Of a stretch of DNA of 64,000 nt, positions 16,354-24,165 are shown in pieces (the first letter of the stretch is position 1; every line of letters starts with the position of its first letter). The stretch spans positions 2,356,001 through 2,420,000 of the forward strand of contig NZ_CP074102.1 in NCBI RefSeq assembly GCF_018310535.1, read 5' to 3'. The notes under the pieces were generated by a model, which ran no database searches, was not told where the DNA came from, and saw nothing but the letters and a program-made list of their open reading frames with translations. This DNA comes from Streptomyces mirabilis. GTDB taxonomy: Bacteria; Actinomycetota; Actinomycetes; Streptomycetales; Streptomycetaceae. Made by a program: the position numbers and the translations under genes.

Positions 16354-17523
16354 TCAGGTCAGACCTGCCGTCCGTGCCCGCTCCACCGCCGGGCCGATCG
16401 CCTTGGCCACCGCCTCGACGTCCGCCTCCGTGGAGGTGTGGCCGAGGGAGAAGCGCAGGGTGCCGCGGGCCAGGTCGGGGTCGGTGCCGGTGGCCAGCAG
16501 GACATGGCTGGGCTGGGCGACCCCCGCCGTGCACGCGGAGCCCGTGGAGCACTCGATGCCCTGGGCGTCCAGCAGAAGCAGCAGGGAGTCGCCCTCGCAG
16601 CCCGGGAACGTGAAGTGCGCGTTGGCGGGCAGGCGGCCCCCGGCCGCAGGGTCGCCGCCGAGGATCGCGTCGGGCACGGCAGCCCGCACCACGTCGACCA
16701 GGTCGTCGCGCAGAGCGCCGATCTCGCGGGCGAACCACTCGCGCTGCTCGGCGGCGAGCCGCCCGGCGACCGCGAACGAGGCGATGGCGGGTACGTCGAG
16801 GGTGCCGGAGCGCACATGCCGCTCCTGGCCACCGCCGTGCAGCACGGGTACGGGGGTGTACTCGCGGCCCAGCAGCAGGGCGCCGATGCCGTACGGACCG
16901 CCGATCTTGTGGCCGGAGACGGTCATCGCGGCGAGACCGGACGCCGTGAAGTCGACGGGCACCTGGCCGAAGGCCTGGACCGCGTCGGCGTGCAGCGGGA
17001 TCCCGAACTCGGCCGTGACGTCGGCCAGTTCGCGGACCGCCATCACCGTGCCGATCTCGTTGTTGGCCCACATGACGGTGACGAGGGCGACATCGTCGGG
17101 GTTTCGGACGATGGCCTCGCGCAGGGCGCCCGGGTGGACGCGGCCGTAGGAGTCGACGGGCAGGTACTCGACCGTGGCGCCCTCGTGTTCGCCGAGCCAG
17201 TGGACGGCGTCGAGGACGGCGTGGTGTTCGACCGGGCTCGCGAGGACCCGGGTGCGGGCCGGGTCGGCGTCACGGCGGGCCCAGTACAGGCCCTTCACGG
17301 CGAGGTTGTCGGCCTCGGTCCCTCCGGAGGTGAAGACGACCTCGCTGGGGCGGGCGCCGAGGGCCTCCGCCAGGGTTTCCCGGGCTTCCTCGACCGTCCG
17401 CCGGGCGCGGCGGCCGGCGGCGTGCAGGGAGGAGGCGTTGCCCGTGACGCTCAGCTGGGCGGTCAGCGCCTCTACCGCCTCGGGGAGCATCGGTGTGGTC
17501 GCGGCGTGGTCGAGGTAAGCCAT
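16354..17523 (-). CDS. Cysteine desulfurase (IscS/NifS class V aminotransferase)
   Basis: A PLP enzyme that converts cysteine to alanine and passes sulfur as persulfide. 389 residues. It begins [12 protein letters not shown]. The PLP-binding lysine is in SGHKIGGP near 206, and the persulfide-forming cysteine is in the flexible loop [10 protein letters not shown] near 329. Together with mnmA on the same strand it likely supplies tRNA thiolation sulfur and perhaps Fe-S assembly. ATG 17523 is the only start matching the family. Confidence 0.95.
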   Translation of the reverse strand: MAYLDHAATTPMLPEAVEALTAQLSVTGNASSLHAAGRRARRTVEEARETLAEALGARPSEVVFTSGGTEADNLAVKGLYWARRDADPARTRVLASPVEHHAVLDAVHWLGEHEGATVEYLPVDSYGRVHPGALREAIVRNPDDVALVTVMWANNEIGTVMAVRELADVTAEFGIPLHADAVQAFGQVPVDFTASGLAAMTVSGHKIGGPYGIGALLLGREYTPVPVLHGGGQERHVRSGTLDVPAIASFAVAGRLAAEQREWFAREIGALRDDLVDVVRAAVPDAILGGDPAAGGRLPANAHFTFPGCEGDSLLLLLDAQGIECSTGSACTAGVAQPSHVLLATGTDPDLARGTLRFSLGHTSTEADVEAVAKAIGPAVERARTAGLT

Positions 17524-17632
17524 GATGGGCCCGATTCTACGGGCCGTCCGTCCACGGCCTCGGCCCCCGTCGGGGTAGCCGCCCGTCCGCCCCTCGTTCC
17601 GCGCTGGATCGAACGCCTCGTTCGGCGGCGGC

Positions 17633-17947
17633 TCAGAAGTTCCAGGACACCGTGCTGTCGAACTGCATGAACGCCACCAGCACCAGCAGATCGGCGATGC
17701 CGAGGCCCAGGCCGAGGATGGCCCGGCCGCGGCGGGCGGTGCCGCGCCAGAGGGCGACGGAGGCCAGGGCGATGGCGATCGGGCCCAGGAAGACGTTCAG
17801 GACCAGCAGGCCGAGGAGGCCGAGGATGAAGGAGGCGACGGCCATGCCGTCGGCGTCCTTGGTGCCGGTCCCGCGGGTGGGCGCGTTGGCCGCAGACGCG
17901 GTGGGCGCGGGCGCGGTGGTGAGGTCGGTTCGCTCGGTGAGTTCCAT
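17633..17947 (-). CDS. DUF4190 small membrane protein
   Basis: 104 residues. A short Ala/Thr-rich cytoplasmic N-terminus is followed by two hydrophobic segments ([20 protein letters not shown] and [16 protein letters not shown]) with the GxxxG-rich pattern of DUF4190. Function of the family is unknown. It lies 22 bases downstream of a 55-residue membrane protein gene on the same strand; both face the divergent TetR gene and are good candidates for its targets. Confidence 0.8.
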   Translation of the reverse strand: MELTERTDLTTAPAPTASAANAPTRGTGTKDADGMAVASFILGLLGLLVLNVFLGPIAIALASVALWRGTARRGRAILGLGLGIADLLVLVAFMQFDSTVSWNF

Positions 17948-17969
17948 GACGTGAGTCAGCTCCCGACAA

Positions 17970-18137
17970 TCAGTTGGTGGAGGTGTGGCGCCGGCGGGCG
18001 TTGCGCTCGCGGACCGCGAAGACGGCCAGCCAGACGCCGATGACGGCCGCGGCGACGAGGGTGACGGGCAGCGGGGCGTGGGCTACGGAGCCCATCACGA
18101 CACCCAGCAGCAGCAGGACGGCAACGAGGAACAGCAT
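17970..18137 (-). CDS. Small membrane protein, 55 residues
   Basis: The minus strand reads ATG at 18137 to TGA at 17970, with a GAGAGG ribosome site six bases upstream. The peptide begins MLFLVAVLLLLGVVMGSVAH, has a second hydrophobic run (VTLVAAAVIGVWLAVFAV) and ends in a basic tail (RERNARRRHTSTN). It looks like a two-helix membrane protein with positive-inside topology. No family is recognised. Spacing suggests an operon with the DUF4190 gene, and the promoter region carries the dyads at 18186-18229. Confidence 0.7.
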   Translation of the reverse strand: MLFLVAVLLLLGVVMGSVAHAPLPVTLVAAAVIGVWLAVFAVRERNARRRHTSTN

Positions 18138-18185
18138 GAGGTGCCTCTCGACAGTGAACCCCGATTGTTTCGGGGACTTGACGAC

Positions 18186-18275
18186 TCAGTGAACGGTTGT
18201 AGTAACACTTGTTCACTGACTCTAGAGTCTAGCGTGTCGCCCGGCTTTTCAATTACAGAGAACAGTTGTTAACTG
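18186..18275. promoter_or_regulatory. Cluster of dyads between the small-membrane-protein operon and tetR
   Basis: Three symmetrical elements occupy the divergent spacer. TCAGTGAAC (18186-18194) and GTTCACTGA (18211-18219) are perfect 9-base arms 16 bases apart. GACTCTAGAGTC (18218-18229) is a perfect 12-base palindrome. CAGTTGTTAACTG (18263-18275) is a 5-base-arm dyad ending seven bases before the tetR start codon. This is the usual layout for an autoregulated TetR-family repressor with a divergent target operon. Binding is inferred. Confidence 0.6.
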
Positions 18276-18281
18276 CATGGT

Positions 18282-18908
18282 ATGAGTCACACTCTCGGCA
18301 TCCGGCAGGCCCAGAAGCAGAAGACCCGTCAGGCGCTCCTGGACGCGGCGTTGGAACTGCTGGAGGAGCAGAGCCTGAGCAGCCTGGGTCTGCGCGAGGT
18401 CACACGCGCCGTCGGAGTCGCGCCGACCGCCTTCTACCGGCACTTCCGCTCGACGGAGGACCTCGGCGTGGCGCTGGTCGAGGAGGCGCTCGGCAGTCTG
18501 CACCCGATGATCGGGGACACGGTCTCCGCGGCCGGCGACAGCGCCGGACGCATCGAGCGCGCGGTCGACCTGATCGCCCACCATGTCGAATCCCATCCCG
18601 CGCACGTCCGTTTCATCGCGCGCGAGCGGCACGGCGGCGTCCAGCGGGTGCGGCGGGCGATCAGGGAGCAACTGGAGCGGTTCGCCGAGGAGGTGAAGGT
18701 CGAACTGGCCAAGCACCCCGAGTCGGAGGGGTGGAGCGACGACGATCTGCTGATGCTCGCGGGACTGTACGTCGACCAGATGCTGATGACGGCCTCGCTC
18801 TATCTGGAGGCGCTGGAGGCGTCCGAGGAGGAGCGGGAGCGGGTGGCCCGTGTCGCGACCCGCCAGATGCGGCTGATCGCCATCGGCCGCCGCAACTGGC
18901 TGGGGTGA
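18282..18908 (+). CDS. TetR/AcrR-family transcriptional regulator
   Basis: A 208-residue repressor-type protein. The N-terminal HTH spans about 10-60 (LREVTRAVGVAPTAFYRHF, with the diagnostic FYRHF). The C-terminal helical ligand domain has GRIERAVDLIAHHVESHPAH and a Leu-rich last helix. No ribosome site is visible before ATG 18282, so the message may be leaderless or start close to the codon. It is divergent from two small membrane-protein genes and flanked by several dyads. The ligand is unknown. Confidence 0.92.
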   Translation: MSHTLGIRQAQKQKTRQALLDAALELLEEQSLSSLGLREVTRAVGVAPTAFYRHFRSTEDLGVALVEEALGSLHPMIGDTVSAAGDSAGRIERAVDLIAHHVESHPAHVRFIARERHGGVQRVRRAIREQLERFAEEVKVELAKHPESEGWSDDDLLMLAGLYVDQMLMTASLYLEALEASEEERERVARVATRQMRLIAIGRRNWLG

Positions 18909-18973
18909 CGCACCCGTCCCCGAAGGGCGGGGTGACGACACCCGTTCACCGAAGGGCGAGGTGACGCACCCGA
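18903..18973. repeat. Short tandem repeats after tetR
   Basis: The motif GGTGACGCACCCG (or GGTGACGACACCCG) occurs three times at about 18903, 18931 and 18960. The first two are each followed by a C-rich run and GAAGGGCG. Each copy can fold CACCC against GGGTG. The array spans the tetR stop codon and runs to just before the convergent lipoprotein gene, so it probably acts as a weak bidirectional terminator made by tandem duplication. Confidence 0.45.
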
Positions 18974-19011
18974 GTATCGAGTACGTCACCCCTGAGAGAA
19001 CCGGGACGGGC

Positions 19012-19386
19012 TCAGCCCTGTGCCGCCTGCCCGCTCGGCTGCCCGCCACCGCCCGGGCCGCCGCCGCAGCCGCCCTGACCGCCACCCTGACCGCCGCCCT
19101 GGCCACCGCCCGGACCGCCGGACGGCATGCCCGAGGGACCGCCGGAGGGCATCTTGCCGGTGGGCATGTTCGACGGCGTCCCGGAGGGCGAGCCCGTGGG
19201 CATCCCGGAGCGCCCGCCGCTCGGCATGCCCGACGGGCCTCCGCTCGGCATGCCGGAGGGCCGCTGACAGTTCTGGCTCGAGTTGCCGCTGTTCGAGGAC
19301 GACGAGTCGCCCGAGCCGCAGGCCGCCAGCAACGGCGAGAGCGCCAGCAGGGCGACGGCGGGGACGAGTCGGGCACGACGGTTCAT
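19012..19386 (-). CDS. Repetitive Gly/Pro/Ser/Met-rich lipoprotein, function unknown
   Basis: 124 residues. A lipoprotein signal MNRRARLVPAVALLALSPLL ends at the lipobox LAAC. The mature chain is almost wholly low-complexity: a Ser/Asn linker, then PSGMPSGG-type repeats, then a GGGQGGGQGGCGGG tail with one extra cysteine. ATG 19386 is preferred over an in-frame start six codons upstream because GGGAG lies seven bases before it. No catalytic domain is present. It may be a surface spacer or metal-binding coat protein, but nothing in the sequence proves this. Confidence 0.7.
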   Translation of the reverse strand: MNRRARLVPAVALLALSPLLAACGSGDSSSSNSGNSSQNCQRPSGMPSGGPSGMPSGGRSGMPTGSPSGTPSNMPTGKMPSGGPSGMPSGGPGGGQGGGQGGGQGGCGGGPGGGGQPSGQAAQG

Positions 19387-19511
19387 GAGGTAACTCCCAG
19401 TCAAATCACGTGGACCGGTTTATGAAGGCCGGATGAGTGCGGGATGAGCGGTGGACAGAGGACCAGATCCACGTAGGGCCGCGCTGTGCCGAACCTGTGG
19501 TTACCTGTGGG

Positions 19512-20501
19512 TCAACTTCCCTCGTGCGGGGCCCGATCCCCGCCGTACACCGCACCGATCGCGGCCGCCGCCCCGGCCAGTTCCGCCCGCGCCTCCGGCG
19601 GCGAGAGCACCTCCACCGCATCCACGAAGGCCAGCAGCGTGCGGGCCTCGCGGACGACGCCGTACGACAGCTGCGCGAGGACCCACTCGCTCTCGCCGTC
19701 GTCCTCCGGGAGCGCCGTGAGGGAGGCCGCGTTGAGCCTGAGGAACATGTCGAGGCGGGCACGCCGTACCCGAACTGTGACATCGAGACCGCCCGGCCGC
19801 TCCTCGACCTGGCGCCGCAACACCTCCCAGACGTCTCCCAGTTCGACGCCCGGGCGCCGCTTCACGGGATCGCCCAGGAGCGTCGCCGAGCGCACCCGGT
19901 CGGCCCGGAACAGCCGCGGCTGCCCGCGCCGGTCGGCCACGAGGTACCAGACGCCCGCCTTGGACACGAGCCCGTACGGGTCGACGGTGTAGGTGCTGGG
20001 CTCGGTGTGCCCGCCGTGCCGGTAGCTGAGCCGCAGCCTGCGGTCGGCGAAGACCGCGTCCTGGAGCACCTCCAGGTCCACGGCACGCTGGGGGCCGCCC
20101 TTCCAGCGCGTCGCGTCGACGAGGATCCGGCGGCTGGTCACCTCGGCGGCCGGGCGGTGCGGCGCCGGCAGTGCGGCCATCACCTTGCGCAGCGCGGACC
20201 CGAGTGCCGCGTCCAGGCCGAGCGCGGCGTGCGCGCCCTGCGCGGCCAGGATGAACAGCGCACGGGATTCGTCGGCGGTCAGTCCCGTGACGTCCGTACG
20301 GAATCCGGCGAGCAGTTCGATCCCGCCGTGCCGCCCGCGCTCGGCGTACACCGGGACGCCGGAGGCCGAAAGGGCCTCGATGTCGCGGTAGATGGTGCGC
20401 ACCGACACCTCGAGCCGGTCGGCGAGTTCGCGTGCGGGGACGCGGCCGCGGGTCTGCAGCAGCAGAAGGATCGAGAGCAGGCGGTCGGACTTCACGCGCA
20501 C
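19512..20501 (-). CDS. WYL-domain transcriptional regulator (YafY/DeoR-like HTH)
   Basis: 329 residues. An HTH_11 winged helix is at about 5-60 (RVPARELADRLEVSVRTIYR). The WYL domain begins near 140 and includes VDPYGLVSKAGVWYLVADRR, with a C-terminal WCX-like extension. WYL regulators sense nucleic acid fragments or small ligands and often control a divergent neighbour. Here the neighbour is the TIGR03086 gene, and a CTGAC-N7-GTCAG dyad lies between them. The start is GTG 20501 or an in-frame GTG two codons later. Confidence 0.92.
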   Translation of the reverse strand: MRVKSDRLLSILLLLQTRGRVPARELADRLEVSVRTIYRDIEALSASGVPVYAERGRHGGIELLAGFRTDVTGLTADESRALFILAAQGAHAALGLDAALGSALRKVMAALPAPHRPAAEVTSRRILVDATRWKGGPQRAVDLEVLQDAVFADRRLRLSYRHGGHTEPSTYTVDPYGLVSKAGVWYLVADRRGQPRLFRADRVRSATLLGDPVKRRPGVELGDVWEVLRRQVEERPGGLDVTVRVRRARLDMFLRLNAASLTALPEDDGESEWVLAQLSYGVVREARTLLAFVDAVEVLSPPEARAELAGAAAAIGAVYGGDRAPHEGS

Positions 20502-20569
20502 CAGGATCGCGCACCGCGGATCACGGCCGCCGATGCCCGCCGACGCTCGTCCGAAGCCCGCGGTAAATG

Positions 20570-20586
20570 CTGACGGAAACTGTCAG
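20570..20586. promoter_or_regulatory. CTGAC-N7-GTCAG dyad, candidate operator of the WYL regulator
   Basis: CTGAC at 20570-20574 and GTCAG at 20582-20586 are perfect 5-base arms in the 172-base divergent spacer. It is followed by GGTTATCC, which could be a -10-like element for the plus-strand gene. Position favours an operator for the WYL protein; binding is not shown. Confidence 0.4.
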
Positions 20587-20673
20587 GTTATCCAGCGAAC
20601 CTGAGGCACAACGGCAAGACAGCGCGACGCCGACACCCGACACCCGACACACCTACGCCGATTGAGGTCCGCC

Positions 20674-21255
20674 ATGAACATCGACCCCCGCCCCCTCTAC
20701 TCCCGCGCCACCGACCAGATCGCCGCTCTGGTCAAGACGGTTCGCCCGGAGCAGCTCGCCGGTCCCACCCCGTGCGCCGAGTTCGACGTACGGACCCTGC
20801 TGTCGCACATCGCGGGCGGTACCCGCCGGATCGCGGTGGTCGGCGCGGGCGGTGACGGAATGGCCGTTCGACCGTTCCTCGACGGCGTCGAGGACGACCG
20901 CTGGAGCGCGGCGTACGACGAGGTCAGGACGGAGGTCCAGAAGTCCTGGGCGGACGACGCGCGCCTGGACGCCCTCGTCACCGTGCCGTGGGGCGAGGCC
21001 CCCGGACGTATCGCCCTGTCGGGCTATGTGATGGAGGCCGTCACCCACACGTGGGACCTCTCCGAGTCCCTCGGACGGCCGCTCGCACTCGATCCGGAGC
21101 TGGCCGAGTTCGCGCTCGGGATCGCCCGGCGTGTGCTGCCGGACGAGCGGCGCGACGACGAGGAGCTGCCGTTCGACTCGGCGGTGCCGGCCCCCGAAGG
21201 GGCCGACGCCTACGGACTGCTCGCGGCCTACCTGGGCCGGCGACCGCTCAGCTGA
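20674..21255 (+). CDS. TIGR03086-family protein (mycothiol maleylpyruvate isomerase-like N-terminal domain)
   Basis: 193 residues with the DinB/MDMPI four-helix fold. LAGPTPCAEFDVRTLLSHI near 30-48 is the family hallmark, with the metal-ligand His in LLSHI; a second His is in AVTHTWDLSESLG near 125-138. Members bind a divalent metal and are often mycothiol-dependent; the substrate is unknown. ATG 20674 is preceded by TTGAGGTCC. The gene's last 8 bases overlap the end of the thioesterase gene on the other strand. Confidence 0.88.
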   Translation: MNIDPRPLYSRATDQIAALVKTVRPEQLAGPTPCAEFDVRTLLSHIAGGTRRIAVVGAGGDGMAVRPFLDGVEDDRWSAAYDEVRTEVQKSWADDARLDALVTVPWGEAPGRIALSGYVMEAVTHTWDLSESLGRPLALDPELAEFALGIARRVLPDERRDDEELPFDSAVPAPEGADAYGLLAAYLGRRPLS

Positions 21256-22108
21256 GCCGGACCCGGGCGAGCTGCCGGGACTGCGCGACCAGCCGGTCCG
21301 CGCTGTCCCACACCTCGGCGTCCTCCTCCAGGAAGCCACCGGCGAGGTTGCGGGTGGTGATCGACACCCGCAGCGGGCCCGGCGCCGGACGGCAGCGCAC
21401 ATGGACCGTCAGTTCGACCGTCGGCACCCAGCCGGAGATGCCGAGCTCGAAGGCGGTGGGCGGCAGCGCGTCCACCGCGAGGAGCAGCGAGAGGGGGTCG
21501 GGGTCACGGCCGTCGGCGAGCCCGAACCAGGAGCGCATCTCGCCCTTCCCGGACGGCGCCCCCAGGGCCCAGCCGAGGGTCGCGGGGTCGAGCTTGAGCA
21601 TCAGCCGCTCGGTGATGGCGGAGCTGCCGTCGACGGGCGCCGGTCCGTCCTCCGGCCCGAAGCAGTGCTCCATGGGCGGGATCACGGGCGGTGTCGCCGT
21701 GGTGCGGACGTCGTCGGGCAGGGCGTCGAGATCGCCGTACGAGGCGAGCACGCGGATCCGTTCGACCTCGCGGCCCTCGTCGTCGAACTGGAAGAGCGAG
21801 GCCTGGCCGGTCGACAGGGTCCGCCCGGTCCGGACGACGTCCGTTCGGACCACTGCCGGGCCGGGTTGCGACGCGGTCAGATAGTGCGCGGAGACGGTGA
21901 ACGGGTCGCTGTGCGGCAGGGCGTCGGCGAGGGCGCGGCCCAGGACGGCGAGCAGATAGCCGCCGTTGACGGCGCTGATGATGGTCCATCCGGCGGACAG
22001 GTCGATGTCGTAGACGCCGGGTTCGCGCAGGGTGACCGCGGTGTCGCGGTCGAACTCGCTGTCACCGATCGCGGCGCGCGCGGCCTGTGCGGTAGCTGCT
22101 TCTGACAT
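21248..22108 (-). CDS. Acyl-CoA thioesterase-like double hotdog protein
   Basis: 286 residues of the TesB-type thioesterase family. Two hotdog repeats are visible: the first includes SAVNGGYLLAVLGRALAD and PFTVSAHYLTASQPGPA, the second PDPLSLLLAVDALPPTAFEL and PTVELTVHVRCRPAPGPL. It would hydrolyse acyl-CoAs. Start ATG 22108 (MSEAATAQAARAAIGDSEF) fits the family; the frame is open further but lacks similarity. An AT-rich stretch just upstream (GTAATTAC) is a possible promoter or regulator site. Confidence 0.87.
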   Translation of the reverse strand: MSEAATAQAARAAIGDSEFDRDTAVTLREPGVYDIDLSAGWTIISAVNGGYLLAVLGRALADALPHSDPFTVSAHYLTASQPGPAVVRTDVVRTGRTLSTGQASLFQFDDEGREVERIRVLASYGDLDALPDDVRTTATPPVIPPMEHCFGPEDGPAPVDGSSAITERLMLKLDPATLGWALGAPSGKGEMRSWFGLADGRDPDPLSLLLAVDALPPTAFELGISGWVPTVELTVHVRCRPAPGPLRVSITTRNLAGGFLEEDAEVWDSADRLVAQSRQLARVRLS

Positions 22109-22323
22109 GCCTGAACGGTACAACAGGTAATTACTAAGCGGTAGCTTTTCCTGTTTCGGGCATGTGAACCCCGTCACTCGGGAGTGAGGTTTCGGCAATT
22201 TCTTGGTAAGTGTCCGAACTCTTCCGTGAACCAACGGCATCGGATCCCCCTCTCCAAGGACATAGAACCCGATGCAGCTGCAGACCGTTGATCCAGCCCG
22301 TCACAGGAAGAGCCGCACACACC

Positions 22324-23553
22324 GTGAGCCTCACCGGAACGCCGTTCCTCCTCACCGCCATCATCCTGGTCGCGGTCGCCCTGCTCCTTCCCCTCGTGCT
22401 GTGGTCGCGCGTTCCGGGCCCCACGGTGGTGCGTAGCGTGGCCCGGATGGTGATGCTGCTGTTCGCCCAGGGCACCGCGATCACCCTCGTCTTCGTGCTC
22501 GTGAACAACTCCAACAGCCTGTACGACAACTGGTCCGACCTGCTCGGCACGGGCAACCACGTGCGGGCGGCCGCCAACCTCGGCCGTGACGGCACCGGCG
22601 GTATCTCGCTGCGCCAGCTCCCCAAGGTCCGCCAGACGTTCTCGCAGGCCGACGGCCCCGGTATGTCCCAGGCGGGCGGGGTGAAGGTCACGCAGCTGCA
22701 CGGCCAGGTGTCGGGTGTGGACGCGGAGGTCTACGTCTGGCTGCCGCCGCAGTACAACGAGCCCGCCTACCGCAACCGGAAGTTCCCCGTCGTGGAGCTG
22801 CTGCCCGGCTATCCGGGCTCGGCGAAGGCGTGGTTCGGTTCGCTGAAGGTGCATGAGCAGTTGCTGCCGCTGATGCGCGACGGGCAGGTCGCGCCGTTCA
22901 TCCTGGTGGCGCCGCGCACGAATCTGCTGGCCAAGACCGACACCGGCTGCGCGAACGTGCCCGGCAAGGTGAACGCCGACACCTGGCTCAGCATCGACGT
23001 GCCGAAGATGGTGGTGGACAACTTCCGGGCGAAGTCCGCGCCGGACGGCTGGGGCGTGGCCGGCTACTCGGCTGGGGCGCACTGCGCGGCCAAGCTCGCG
23101 GTCGCCCACCCCGACCGCTACCGGGCCGCGGTGAGCATGTCCGGGTACAACGACCCGATCGGGGAACGCAACTCGCTCGCGGCGCGGACCCTGACGCTGC
23201 GCCGGGAGAACAATCCCTACCTGCTGCTCAAGTCCTACCGCACGCCGCCCCGCATCTCCCTCTACATCTCCGGCGAGGCCCATGACGGCTACGAGGCCGG
23301 CGCGGCGCTCCAGTCGATCGCGAAGGCGCCGACGAGCGTGCAGGTGGTGCTGCTGCCGCGGAGTGCGGGCGGCCACAACATGGCCCTGTGGCGGCCGCAG
23401 ATCCCGGAGACCTTCCGTTGGCTGACCCTGCAGATCGGGCCGGGGGCCCACGCTAAGGAGTCTCCGACTCCGTCGCCGTCGACCGGCGGTGCCAAGCACG
23501 CGGCGCTCGCCAGTGGTACCGCATCGCGAGCAACCGCAGGACGAAAGCGGTGA
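22324..23553 (+). CDS. Membrane-anchored esterase, alpha/beta hydrolase (esterase D / Ag85-like)
   Basis: 409 residues. Two N-terminal transmembrane helices (about 5-28 and 38-60) anchor an extracellular alpha/beta hydrolase domain. Evidence for the enzyme is WLPPQYNEPAYRNRKFPVV, the nucleophile elbow GYSAGA near 240, and a C-terminal GGHNMALW with the likely catalytic His. Such proteins resemble esterase D and mycolyl-transferase folds. The GTG start at 22324 (VSLTGTPFLLTAIIL) puts the first helix at the N-terminus. The last ~100 bases overlap the end of the TRIC gene on the opposite strand. Confidence 0.88.
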   Translation: MSLTGTPFLLTAIILVAVALLLPLVLWSRVPGPTVVRSVARMVMLLFAQGTAITLVFVLVNNSNSLYDNWSDLLGTGNHVRAAANLGRDGTGGISLRQLPKVRQTFSQADGPGMSQAGGVKVTQLHGQVSGVDAEVYVWLPPQYNEPAYRNRKFPVVELLPGYPGSAKAWFGSLKVHEQLLPLMRDGQVAPFILVAPRTNLLAKTDTGCANVPGKVNADTWLSIDVPKMVVDNFRAKSAPDGWGVAGYSAGAHCAAKLAVAHPDRYRAAVSMSGYNDPIGERNSLAARTLTLRRENNPYLLLKSYRTPPRISLYISGEAHDGYEAGAALQSIAKAPTSVQVVLLPRSAGGHNMALWRPQIPETFRWLTLQIGPGAHAKESPTPSPSTGGAKHAALASGTASRATAGRKR

Positions 23554-24118
23554 CAGCGGCGAGCCCGCTGGTGAACGGGGACAGCGCGTCGTAGCGGATG
23601 CACAGGACCACCATCGTGGCGCCGACGATCGCCGGGACCGCGTACAGATCGCGGTCCCAACGCAGCAGTGAGGGCACCTCGTTGGCGAGGACGTCGCGCA
23701 GCACACCGCCGCCGACCGCGGTGGCCAGGCCCAGCGCGGCGGACGGGGTCAGGCCGAGGCCGTACTCGTACGCCTTCGTGGTGCCCGCCACGGCGAAGAG
23801 ACCGAGCCCGGCCGCGTCGAAGACGTTGACGGCGACCTGGATCCGCTCCACCTCCGGATGGAGGAAGAAGACGAGCAGGGCGGCGAGCAGCGGGGTGCTG
23901 AAGTAGCCGAGGTCGGTGAACGCGGCCGGGGGCACGGCACCGATGACCACGTCCCGGAACAGCCCCCCGCCCAGCGCCGTGACCTCGGCGAGGACGGCGA
24001 TGCCGAAGACGTCGAAGTTCTTGCGGACGGCCAGCAGGGCGCCGGAGATCGCGAAGACGAAGATCCCCACGAGGTCGAGCACATGCTGGACGGAGGGGGT
24101 GAACAGTTCCTGAAGCAC
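23453..24118 (-). CDS. TRIC-type trimeric cation channel family protein (UPF0126)
   Basis: 221 residues and about seven hydrophobic helices. Two inverted-like repeats carry the family signatures FAISGALLAVRKNFDVFG ... TALGGGLFRDVVIG and FAVAGTTKAYEYGL ... ATAVGGGVLRDVLANEVP. Family members conduct monovalent cations in bacteria. The C-terminal tail (basic, WRAPRAWHRRS) lies within the 101-base tail overlap with the esterase gene. Start is GTG 24118. Confidence 0.92.
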   Translation of the reverse strand: MLQELFTPSVQHVLDLVGIFVFAISGALLAVRKNFDVFGIAVLAEVTALGGGLFRDVVIGAVPPAAFTDLGYFSTPLLAALLVFFLHPEVERIQVAVNVFDAAGLGLFAVAGTTKAYEYGLGLTPSAALGLATAVGGGVLRDVLANEVPSLLRWDRDLYAVPAIVGATMVVLCIRYDALSPFTSGLAAVTAFVLRLLAMRYHWRAPRAWHRRSTATESETP

Positions 24119-24165
24119 CCGGACATTCTCACCTGTCGCGGGGCTTGCGCCTTACAAAGAAAGGC

